This document shows, piece by piece, positions 1 to 9,822 of a stretch of DNA of 31,286 nucleotides; position 1 is the stretch's first letter; every line of letters begins with the position of its first letter. Location of the stretch: positions 1 to 31,286 of the forward strand of contig WKLE02000399.1 in NCBI GenBank assembly GCA_014885115.2, written 5' to 3'. A model generated the notes under the pieces. It had not been told where the DNA came from and made no database searches. It saw only the letters and a list, made by a program, of their open reading frames with translations. Origin of the DNA: Asterionellopsis glacialis. Lineage: Eukaryota; Bacillariophyta; Plagiogrammaphyceae; Rhaphoneidales; Asterionellopsidaceae. Position numbers and translations under genes: made by a program.

Positions 1-790
1 GCTTTCTTAGTCTTGGCCAAGTAAAGTGCTGACATATTGTCGCTTCTGTACGTGTTTCACCTGGATGTGCTAGGTACTTGTGATACCAAGCTACAACGCA
101 TTGTTGAAGTTTCTCCGGTATGTATATTTTCCCTTTGGAGTGTATGAGCGGTTTGCCTTTGACTTCTCTAGTTGTAAACGTACCAGGTTTAGTGTCACGC
201 ATTAGTTTCCTAAGCGTTTGATCTTTTTGTTGATATAATTTAATTAATGGCGGGAATATCAGAAAGGCTGTTTCTTCAATTTCCTGTTCTGTAATTGAAT
301 ACGCTTCCATGACATTGATAAGTTCTGGAACTTCATGGAATTTGTCATATGCATCATTGGCCCATCTTGCATCTAATCATGAAAGTATGTCAGCAATGAC
401 GTTGTGTTCACCAGCAATATGGACAAATTCTGCACCTTATTCTTCTAGCATCTTACGCCATCTGCATACTCATTTGCTAGCCATTTTGTCATACAGTATG
501 TTTTAATGGTCCGTGTGTACTATTAGCTTTTGACCCCATAGTATGTTTTTAAACTCCTTAAGTGTCTCTACTATAGACAGTAGTTCTTTTTCGTCAGTAG
601 TATATTTCTTCTGAGCGTCTTTGAGTTTTCTACTATAGAACGCAAGGGGCTTATCATCTTGCATGATAACCGCACCTAATTGATAGTTGCTTGCGTCAGT
701 ATATATATGGAATTCTTTTTTGAAGTCCGGGAACGCTAATAGCGTTTCTCTACTTATAACTTCTTTTATTTTATCAAAGTTGACCACGGC
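1..790 (-). pseudogene. Ty3/gypsy-type retrotransposon pol relic: RNase H to integrase zinc-binding domain
   Basis: Read on the minus strand, one frame gives the end of a reverse transcriptase and its RNase H domain. It begins FDKIKEVI, then YTDASNYQLGAV with the first catalytic Asp, FYSRKL and the TDEKELLSIV helix, then HTDH. It continues through the RNase H/integrase linker and ends at the window edge in an H2C2-type integrase zinc-binding segment (HPGETRTEATICQHFTWP). In-frame stops lie at plus-strand 503-505, 470-472, 437-439 and 377-379. All are in the same frame, so I see no frameshift. The catalytic RT core upstream of FDKI is missing: similarity stops near 786, where unrelated sequence begins, so the copy is 5' truncated or broken by another insertion. 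The family is recognised from domain order. No LTR is visible in the window. It is a dead mobile-element copy, not a host gene. Confidence 0.88.
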
Positions 791-802
791 ACAACACAAC
801 AA

Positions 803-1977
803 TCAGACAATCAACACACAAAAGAAAAGAAGACTTTTATTTGGTGATGAAAATTATGAGCTTAGTTTAATCCGGAGAATATCCGGCAATCTAGTAAGTA
901 GTAAGAATTCAGAAAATATTAGTAAATGGTAAATTTGTGAGTCTGTCTGCTTGCCCACGCATCAATCATCCATCCTCAAGAGTGTCCTACAGGGAGTGTA
1001 CTTCAGACTTGCACCTTGTCATTTTCTTGGTAACAGTTTTTTTAGCATTCTTACATACAAGTAATTACTATTATTTTTTAATTCATATTTACCACTTGTT
1101 GAGCAATTGCTTCTCACTTCTCAAATTCTGACAATGCTGGAACAAGGAGAACTCTTGTGCAAAATATTTTAAGACAACCTTTTCTTTTGCTGTATATAAA
1201 ATCATTAAATTATTGGAAACAGTAAAAGAAACCACCAGGAATAATTGCAAGAGGGGGTTATGACTTCTCACCTAGTGAGCTGAAGAATGCATATAATCTC
1301 CAACAAGGTATAGTACCAATAAAGAAGTCATTTTCTAGAGATTGCTCATTGAAGAAAAAATCAATTGGACAAAAATTATTTTATCTAGCTGTTTACACTT
1401 GTTTTGAAGTTTGATCTACCATGCAAAATGTAAAACAAGTACTGTAGTTTTATGTATATTGACTATAAATCATTAGACTTTATATGTGATAGTGATTGAT
1501 GAAATATTAATTATTATCCTTTAGAACAGCCTGCACAAGAGTGGTCTTGCTGACCCCCCATATAGTGACTTTTGTGCAGCTGCTGAAACCAAATTTGCAC
1601 AGTGGGATTAACCTGCTGATTTTACTTTGTCAAAACTTTTTAATGGGGAAATGTAGCTCTCTACTGTCTCAATAGTTTTACTCTGTTGCTACTGTTGCTT
1701 GCATAAGGTTGATAAGGACAAGAATATTTTCAGGCCATCCTGGCATCCATATATAAAAAAGAAAGTTAACACATCCAACAAGAATTTGAGTTGAAAGATT
1801 TCAATAAGCAGGATTGTTCTGCTGCACAGTGTGATGGAGGTACCTATTAACTTCATTCCTGAAGGATTTCTCAATGGTTCTCTATGCTTTTTGAAGAAGG
1901 CAAAAAAATGTGTGCTTGAATTTCTTTTGGTTTCATGGCTTTATCTCACACTTTATCTTTTCTTTGTTATATCTTTG
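803..1977. other. No gene recognised; AT-rich sequence beside transposon relics
   Basis: About 1.2 kb with stops in all frames. A short open stretch on the plus strand near 1525-1610 reads like coding sequence but stops quickly and matches no family I recognise. No LTR, tRNA or snRNA is evident. Confidence 0.4.
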
Positions 1978-2244
1978 TCAGTAGCACACAAGTACAAAAT
2001 CTGCCTTAGCCCACCCAAGGTGTAGTGCTGCAGGGATACAATCTGAGGGGTGCACACTATCCTTAAGTTTCTTCTCTTCTTCATCAGTAAGAGCAATCAT
2101 ATCCTGAACTACTTCTTGTTTTTCATGAACTGTACCCAAGTCACTAATCTTAACAGCATTGAAGTCTATTGAAAATTTATCAATGACTTCTCTCCAAGAG
2201 GGTGAGTCAGGATTAAATGGACACAGCCCTGTGTTTCTAAACAT
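1978..2244 (-). pseudogene. Fragment resembling the C-terminus of a DDE-type transposase
   Basis: This is an 88-codon minus-strand reading frame. It starts FRNTGLCPFNPDSPSW, followed by a short helical, acidic tail. A phrase of the form FR-x-TGL-x-PFNPD is typical of the end of the catalytic domain in pogo/jerky-like DDE transposases, where it follows the last catalytic acidic residue. No DDE catalytic motif or DNA-binding domain is readable upstream. A plausible splice acceptor (GTTTAG followed by AAACAC) lies at the start of the similarity, so the piece could be a last exon of a spliced transposase rather than an independent ORF. The assignment rests on one motif and is weak. Confidence 0.35.
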
Positions 2245-3172
2245 ATTTATTGTTTTGTTTTGCCCCTTTTCTTCTATGTCTTATCTCAGAAATTTTTTTG
2301 ACTGATAATTGTTGTAGGAGTGGTGTCATACCTGTGGTGATTTTGCAAAAATGACAGAAGTGTTGAGGTGATTTTCATAATCAAAGCTAAGGAATGCTAC
2401 TCAAAATTTTCTGTTGATGGCGAAGAATGATCACATCACCACCAGCCATAACAACTTAAACAAAAACTAAACACTATAATAGTATTATGATCAAAAAGAT
2501 TATATTCAATATGGTGTCATGGAATAAATGTTTATTAGGGTTGGTTGGTGTCGTCCTCTGTGCTGGGAGCAAAAAAGGGAAAATATTGTTTTTACCAGTC
2601 ACATTGACACTAATATCTATTTTTTTATTTATGATTTGAGATCCATCCTGAGAGCTACAAAATCAACTAAACCATAATTTAAAATGATAGTTGAATTTTG
2701 TGCCCAGAAGTGAATGTAAATGAGGTGGGCTTGAGCAGACAAAATGCAAGAGGTGATTATTTTCAATATTAAGAAAACTAGTACACACTATCTTCTGTTA
2801 TGGTAAGAAGAGAAAACAAAGACATTTCATTGGTGCAAAAACAGAGGTTGACCAACAGCTGCACTGGTGGAAAGTTTGGCAGCCCAGGATTCTGAGCAGA
2901 CTGATGGACATTTGTACAACATCATTGCACTCCTAGCCTCTTAGGTCCCACCTGTACTCATAGGTCCTACCCTACCTGTACCGGTAGACTAAAGGTGTAC
3001 CTAGAGTACATGCTACTAGTACCTGGTAGGTCCTACCTTGAGTCTCCTAATCATCAGCTACAGTCTTTTCTTGTTGACCATTTTCTTTTTGGTTTGCGTG
3101 CATTGCTGCTTTTGGTCGTGTGCAGGTGCTCTAGGCTTTGCTTTTGGCTTTTTTTAAAAAAAATTTCAAATA
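2245..3172. other. Non-coding stretch with a TACC/GGTA-rich patch
   Basis: No gene is recognised. From 2941 to 3043 the sequence becomes a patchwork of CCTAC, GTACC and GGTAGG words, including TGTACCGGTAG and CTGGTAGGTCC. The same type recurs elsewhere in the window upstream of genes. The nearest downstream reading frame is the decayed one starting at 3978. Confidence 0.5.
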
Positions 3173-3324
3173 ACATGTAACACACAACAACTCAACTGGC
3201 TTCCAATGGTCAGATGGATAATGGTAAAAACCATTAGGGAACCATCATACATGTAACACACAACAACTCAACTGGCTTCCAATGGTCAGATGGATAATGG
3301 TAAAAACCATTAGGGAACCATCAT
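3173..3324. repeat. Perfect tandem duplication, 2 x 76 bp
   Basis: Positions 3173-3248 and 3249-3324 are identical 76-bp units, each starting ACATGTAACACACAAC and ending GGGAACCATCAT. The absence of any mismatch implies a recent duplication. The unit is not coding: it contains stops in its frames. It has no terminal inverted repeat that would suggest a MITE. Confidence 0.95.
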
Positions 3325-3601
3325 TCTACAATTATGTACAAATTTGTACTTAGGCTACACAGTCCCAATAATTCAATTGACATACATTGCATGTTGCTGG
3401 CTTGTGTACTAAGAAAATTAAAAGAAAAATTTAGCTTTAATGTAGATATATGTCATATCCATCTTTGTTGATAATAATAAGAACTCAATGCTCAAAACTT
3501 GGTGTAGCCAAATTGCAACAAAAAGCAACTGTCTACCCATCCATTTTTACACAAACATTTTTTTATGGTATGTGGCAGGTTTCATTTTGCGGTATGAATT
3601 A

Positions 3602-3710
3602 GGTCATACTTTATTCCAAAGCAAAAAAAAAGCTTTTGAATCGGGTCATACCTTATTTCAAAGTAAAAAATATAGCTTTTCAACTGGGTCATACTTTATT
3701 CTGAAGAAAA
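3602..3710. repeat. Imperfect 42/43-bp tandem repeat, about 2.5 copies
   Basis: Units begin GGTCATAC(C/T)TTATT at 3602, 3644 and 3687. Each continues with an A-rich run and AGCTTTT, and the third unit is truncated. The period is 42 then 43 bp. Copies differ at several positions, so this array is older than the 76-bp duplication upstream. The units are partly open in one frame, which I take as a by-product of the repeat. Confidence 0.85.
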
Positions 3711-3977
3711 ATTAGCCAGGAGTACCATACACAAACAAATCAGCAGAACACTGCTCTTGGGTACTCTACCAAATGAAGAGACAGCCATTACAACTTCATG
3801 ACAATCAACCTCCCCAGGATCTGTCTTGGGCAATAGTGTACATTTCAGAGTTACTGTAATCTTACCTGGTATTACTTAGCAATCACTAAAACCTGCTAAA
3901 ACCTACCAAAACACAAGAAAAATAAAGAAAAAGAATTTCTTGTTATTTTACACACAGAGAGACATGCACAAATTACA

Positions 3978-5950
3978 ATGACACAACCAAGCACACCCCA
4001 GGTGCCACCAGCACCCCTTCTACCATCCATTTTATTCAATCACTGGTCAGGTGAAGATGGTGGAAGGCATTTTTTTTCTGAATGGGACAGGCATGCTGCT
4101 GAAGAGACCAGAGATGTGATGCACAAACCACTAGGCCTGGAATCACCAAGAAGTGTTGTCAACTTCTTCAGAGACCTTTTGCCAGAGCCTGGTGATGATG
4201 AAACACAAGATGATCTAGAGAACAAAAATCTGTCTGAACCTATTTCATTGCTTAGCCAGGTGGGATGAAATATTTAATGACAAAACATGTTATAACTATT
4301 TTAAATTCTGAGCATTTACAAGCAGAGCTATAGTATTAGTCAGCAATGAAGAATTCAAGCAATAAAAACAGATATTACATAATACATTATGCTGACAACC
4401 CCCAGTGAAGAAGGTACTGCAGAGATGCAATACAACATATCCAACTGTGGAAGATGTCACATGTTCTGTAAAAGCAATCATTTCATTTTTTATGTTATCA
4501 ACATGTGAAAAGTTAACAATAGCATCTGCACTTGATGATGATGATCCTACAAATGCATCATACAAACCTTTATTAAAACCAAATGCTGTAGTGCAAAAAG
4601 TGCTCAAGCAACAAATTAAACATGTGGACTGTCTCATACCACCACCTGATGTTGTGATGCATTATAAAACCACAACAGGTAAAGTATTTAAGGCAACAAT
4701 ATCCTCAGCCAATGAGGGATTGCATCAGAATTGGAACCAAACAGTGTTTAAGGGAACTTGTGTTGAATTGTTGCTTGCAGATTGAGGAATGCGGTGGTTC
4801 CTTGATGACTGAGAGGAAGCGGTAAATTTACATGGCCTTGGTGCAGAAAATGACTCCACCACCAACTTGGAGTACAAGGCACTAGCAAGCTCATTGGCAG
4901 AAGATGTAGGCTATGCTAAGATTTTTTCAAATGCACCATTACCAAATGTGACACCTAGTGATGAAGTTTTTGGTTTTGAGTTGGATTGTGAACTATTCAA
5001 CTTGAGTGGATAAGAACCAATAGAAGGTGCTGCTCCTAGCTAAGAAGGTTCTGCAGGATGATGTAATAGAAAATGCTGTTGACAAACAAGAGCGTGCAGT
5101 TAGCTGTACAAATATCAGATGACATATCAAATATGAATGTAGCATTTGATGCCATGATGTCAAGAAATGTCTTGTATCAGGCAACTTTGTTACAGTCATT
5201 CTTCAAGTTTGCAGACAACCAACCATTATCTGTGGATTATACAGGTGCAATAGAAAAGGAAGAGTAGAAAGTATTTAGTGACATGTCCAACAATTGCAAT
5301 CATGTAGCAGCACCAAGTGCAGAAAAAGGGTACAATCATTTCATGAAGGCAGAGGATGGTTGATGATATATTGCAAGCCTTACTGATGAATCTGTCACAA
5401 TCATTTATTGCAAGTCATTGAAGCAGCTTCAAGATTACACGAAAAACTTCAAGACATCCATACAGCTTCAATGGAGACACAAGACTCTGGTGACCAACAG
5501 ACTTCATGTTTTACATCAAGTTCTTCAAAAAGCACAAAAAAAATACTTACCCCCTGGTAATTGCTGCACATAGAATGTATCCAGATGGTGATGCATCAAA
5601 TATACCATCTGGACATCCTTTTGTTCTTAATTCTTCTGTTTTAATGGCTACTTCAGGAAGAAATAAGAAGCATTACAGGGTGGCAAGTAGTATTGCTCCA
5701 TACACTGTGCCAGCAGTAGCAGCAAAAAAACTGTACAGATGAAAATCAAAAGAAAAAGTGAACAGTGGTGGCAGTCACAAACAATAGTCCGTCAAAAGGG
5801 TTGTCATTTTGACAAATTTGTAAAGTATGTGGTCAAAAGATTTGTGACCATTATTTGATTGACAAACACAATAATAAGAATATATTTGGAGAAAAAAACT
5901 ATCATTGGAAAACATGCAGGGGGTGTGGTGCAGAAAAAACATCACGATGC
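3978..5950 (+). pseudogene. Decayed unknown coding region with a C-terminal Cys/His cluster
   Basis: Successive plus-strand stretches read like protein but are broken by stops and frame changes. They are 3978-4259 (acidic, starts MTQPSTPQVPP), 4405-4785 (126 codons), a continuation to about 5011 interrupted by stops, 5073-5265, and 5506-5742. A possible intron separates the first two (donor after 4259, CCCAG at 4401-4405), but the phases do not match cleanly. Near the end, 5819-5950 is in one frame with Cys at 5819, 5828 and 5843, His at 5849, then Cys at 5915, 5924 and 5948. This C-x2-C-x4-C-x-H then C-x2-C-x7-C pattern loosely resembles the cysteine-rich tail of some piggyBac-like transposases. 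No DDD core is recognisable. I infer an extinct mobile element of unknown class; it could also be a decayed host gene. Confidence 0.45.
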
Positions 5951-6697
5951 CCACAGTACCAAAATGAGATACTTTTGCTCTCTCACAGTAGCACAGGGGG
6001 CTATTGTGAATCATAGTCTTCATTATGAGTCAGTTATACACAGAAAAGAAGAATACGTAATATCATTTTCCATTTAAATATATGTTTTCTGAATTAAAAT
6101 ATCGTATTTGGAAAAAGAACATCGGTTCCCTTATTCTGTGGCTGGGAGAAAAAGGACTGCAAGTACACCCGGAAACGGTTGGCATAGAAATAACGGATTA
6201 TCTCCCTCCCCCCTTAGCATACTCCCTCTCCACCTTCCCCCTCCGGGGGGGGAATATGTTTTCGCCGACAACACACCGCGACTCAGAACAAGTCTCGTAT
6301 CTGGTACAGGAACGAACACCAGGTACGCTCGTAAAATACTGACTTTTGTAGTACCTACGAATTATCCATACCTCCCCTAGCTAGTGCTGGTACAAAAACA
6401 AGTCTATACAGGACAGATGCGAACACATCGAAACGCATAGAAGGCCAGAATTAACGTACAGGTGTCGTGGCTACCGTACAGGTACAGGTATCAGTTAATT
6501 ATGTAGTACTCGTACAGTACCGTATCAAAAATTCCAAAATCCTGGTTGAGTTGTTCTTCGAGCCATCAAAAGTGCAATCAGCAGATCGCTCGATTGATTG
6601 TATCGGGGGTGCTTTTGTTGTAGGACTCCCCCATTTCTAACAGACAATAAGTCCATTGTGTGTTCACATTCCATTTTGTAATTGGATTATCTAAATC
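5951..6697. promoter_or_regulatory. Upstream region of the propeller-like gene, with GTACC/GGTAC words
   Basis: No gene is seen. A C-run then G-run (about 6236-6252, CCCCCTCCGGGGGGGG) can form a short hairpin. From about 6297 to 6527 the words GGTACA, CAGGTAC, CGTACAGG and AGTACCGTA are dense. This patch lies 170-400 bp before the ATG at 6698. The promoter role is inferred from position only. I do not see a convincing TATA box. Confidence 0.45.
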
Positions 6698-8760
6698 ATG
6701 ACCATGCCCTTTCTTCAAGGAGGCGTCTGTAGAACGCTGTTATTACCAACATTTTTATTCAGATTGGCGACGACTGTTGTATCATGCGATAGACTTACCA
6801 ACAATCGAATTAGTATTTCAAGTCATGGTGACGTTGCTTGGGTGACCCCTCCTTCCAATAATAGGAAGACCACGTCGACAAAGGCGGCATTTACTCCTCA
6901 TCGACACAGAACAATACAGCAACAGCATCCTACAAGAAGTACTGTTTTATTTCCAAAGCCAAAAGTACCGCAACATTTTAGTGCAGCCAGTACAAGACGA
7001 CAGTATGCAGCAGCAGCAGCAGCAGCAACAACAACAACAACGCTGTTTGCTGATACACCATCAACTACAACCAAGCAAAAAGAACACGACGACAAAGAAT
7101 TGGAAGAACAAATTCGACAATTCAAGGAATCTATATTGGATCCATATTATAGTGATTTACCTGTTCGACCAGCTACCATGGAAACTGCCAATGATTATCC
7201 ATCTTCTTCATCGTTAAAGAATAATTTACTTCTACCAGGTACGTTATCATGTCTAAATTGGAATTGCAAGAGAGAATGGACGCTCTTAGCAAACCCTGTG
7301 CAAAGGTGGATGTATACTCCGCTCGGGAGAAAAGCGAGATTTTCTTTGTGGAGATTATTGTATAGTTGTAGTCTTCTCTCAATTCTCTAGAGAGAGGATA
7401 CATCTAATTTTTCTTTTGCAATAATTGTATTTACGAAACTTTGTATGTACTGTCCGTAGGGAGACATAAATATTTAGGTGGTGCAGTCGATGAAACTGAT
7501 GGTTGTATCTACGGAATACCAAGTCATGCAAGATCTGTGATTTGTCTCAAAACATCTTCGTCGGCGGATGAAGGAGGTTGCCAGGTACAAACAATTCCAC
7601 TCCCACAAACGCCTGAAACTGAAGGCAAATTTAAATGGTTACGTGGAATATTAGCACATGGGTATTTGTATGGTATACCAGCATGGGCTAATAGTGTCTT
7701 ACAAGTTGATGTTGATAGAGTATGGGGACGTCGGAGTATCAGTTCTAGTCTGAAAGCAAACGACGAAAATGTTCCTAAGGACGAAGTTGTGAAGTTGTTA
7801 CCACTTCCTGATGAGCACGAACCTGGACAAACTTGGCAATGGCATGGTGCAGCCTTGAATGCCAATCAAACCGCTATTTATGCCATCCCTTCTAATGCCA
7901 AACATGTTTTGAAGGTTGATTTGGTAACACACAAGACATCGTTCATACCGATTGATATACCAGAGGAATATAGAAACTTTCGCTTTGAGCATACCAACAA
8001 GTGGTATGGTGGAATCTTAGGAGAAGACAAAGCAGTCTACGGAGTTCCATATCGTACATGTTCCGTGTTACGGATCTGTTGTGAGACTGATACGGCTACA
8101 TTGGTGGGACCTGACTTTGGATGCGGAATCTTTAATTGGCATGGTGGTATTCAGCGGAATGGACAAATATATGCGTTTCCGAGCCATTCTCCGTTTGTAC
8201 TAAAAATTGACACGACAGAGCAAAGTAAAGGACAAAATTGTACCAAGTTGCCTATTATACGACATCCAGATGATCATGATACAGTTGAAAATTACAAATG
8301 GTTAGGTGGCGGTGTTGGTGCTGATGGGAATATTTATGGTATGCCATGTGATGCATCCTCCATACTAAAAATTGACGTTACCACAGATCAATGTTCTACA
8401 TTTGGTTATGTTGGAAGTGACAAAAAAAAGTGGCAAGGCGCTGCCTTGGCTCAGGACGGTTGTTTATATGCTATTCCATCGTATGGGGAACATATTCTTC
8501 GGATTGATACTCGACCATCCCTCTCATCGGTACCAGGATCAACACCATCCAAGAAAGATGAGAATGACAAACCCTATCAAGTTATAGGCAACTTGCCATC
8601 CAGAAAAGATAAGTGGCAGGGAGCAGCTATAGGTAAAGATGGTATCATGTACGCTTTACCAGAAAATGCTTACAGAATTCTGCGCGTGACTCCACCATCA
8701 AATGACAATGACGAGGATTTTGATTTTGACCATTCCCAGGTACAAGTAGATATGATGTAG
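6698..8760 (+). CDS. Secreted or organellar eight-repeat propeller-like protein, 613 aa, two exons
   Basis: Exon 1 is 6698-7238 and exon 2 is 7460-8760. The 221-nt intron has donor GTACGT and acceptor CCGTAG, and joining restores LPG-RHKYLGG in frame. The first ~35 residues are hydrophobic with a Cys (FLFRLATTVVSC) and may be a signal peptide. A low-complexity stretch follows, with poly-Ala and poly-Thr encoded by a CAG/CAA microsatellite at 7007-7040. The rest holds eight copies of a repeat of the form W-x-G-G/A-x(5-9)-G-x-I/L-Y-x-I/V-P-x(5-7)-V/I-L-x-I/V-D, for example KWQGAALAQDG then LYAIPSYGEHILRID. Spacing is 40-60 residues. This is the layout of a closed beta-propeller of the YncE/SMP-30-like general type, but I do not recognise a named family and propose no activity. 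Start: first ATG, after an A/T-rich leader. Confidence 0.8.
7007..7040 (+). repeat. CAG/CAA trinucleotide microsatellite inside coding sequence
   Basis: A run of GCA/CAG triplets passes into CAA triplets. In the coding frame it gives poly-Ala followed by poly-Thr in the low-complexity linker of the propeller-like protein, a site where length variation would be tolerated. Confidence 0.85.
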
Positions 8761-9339
8761 TAGTTGACTTCTTGGTAATTAGCTGTGACACATGTCTTTG
8801 ATCGCTCTTCCAGCTGCAATATATTGCCTTCACAAAGGAGACGACAACACTCAATCGAAACCTTCTTCCATTTTCATGTTGACACAGTTGTTCGTGCTTT
8901 GTATTAAGTAAAATAAAAAGAATTTCTTGAACAATCTAAATTCTGATTTTTACGTAGTATCCGTAATTACAGACAATGGATAATAAGGCACACACTGTGA
9001 CACTAAACAAATATTTTTTTCTATGCAACTTATTTCATCTTACATGTAACAAACAAATTGTAGAGTATATTGATAATCACCAAAGGTTCCCACAACAATG
9101 AACAAGCTATTTCAACAAACATTTATTAGATGTAATAATGATGACACGACTTTGACAAGTCAATTGTCTAAAAAATCTCCCCCGGTGGAGAAAAATGGTG
9201 CCGTGAATAGGGGTCTCTGGGGGGAAACCCCTCCTTGATTATTTCTGTATCCGTTTTTGTGTTGTATAATGTTCTACTCTATTATTTATTATTTTTTGAC
9301 TATATGTATATATATTATAATTATTGTCCATTTGATGTA
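8761..9339. other. 3' flank of the propeller-like gene; no gene seen
   Basis: AT-rich sequence. AATAAA-like words near 8910-8916 could serve polyadenylation. At 9209-9232 AGGGGT and ACCCCT form a small inverted repeat around a G-rich loop. Nothing else is recognised. Confidence 0.4.
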
Positions 9340-9540
9340 TACCGGTAGTAATAACTCTATGGATAACCGGTACCTGGTACCTGTACTGGAGTAGGTACAG
9401 GTACCAGGGTACCGGTACCCCGTACGATACTTCCTGGTTTCGGAGATCCAAGAACGTCGGCCAGTCCACAAGATGCGCACCGTAGGTACAGACAGTCAGT
9501 ACCGTGGACTATTGTCTGTAGGACCTACGTATCTACTAGG
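9340..9540. promoter_or_regulatory. GTACC/GGTAC-rich patch upstream of CPSF73
   Basis: A dense array of GGTACC, GTACCGG, AGGTAC and CCTACGTA words lies 280-480 bp before the CPSF73 start. It contains the decamer palindrome GTACCGGTAC at 9409-9418 and a long hairpin, listed separately. A regulatory or structural role is inferred from position. The sequence could equally be a remnant of a short inverted-repeat element. Confidence 0.5.
9367..9415. repeat. Near-perfect 20-bp inverted repeat (hairpin)
   Basis: The left arm (9367-9386, CCGGTACCTGGTACCTGTAC) pairs with the right arm (9395-9415) across an 8-nt loop, TGGAGTAG. One extra base in the right arm is the only imperfection. Both arms are themselves built of GGTACC/GTAC palindromes, so alternative foldings exist. 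Confidence 0.92.
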
Positions 9541-9822
9541 GTAGAAATCCTCTAATTTTGGGTTTTGTCTTCGGGGGAGCGACGGAGGGCGGAGATGGGA
9601 GCAAGCTTGGGAGCATTTGACACTGCATCGTTCCCACATCCCGACTTCACCATTCACACTCGGACCTTTCGCTTTTGAGACTGTTACTAAAGTACTCCTC
9701 ATTTCTATTCGGAAGAATCAAGGCACTCACAATTCCTTGACAGTATTGGAAACTTGCGCTTGCGATTGTTCGTGCGTTTTCCAATTTAGTGGACTTTAAA
9801 GTAGCTCGAAAGATTTAAAAAA

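Noticed and set aside
6898..7217. Poly-Gln and poly-Cys frames around 6981-7125
   Set aside because: They are shadow frames of the CAG/CAA microsatellite inside the first exon of the propeller-like gene.
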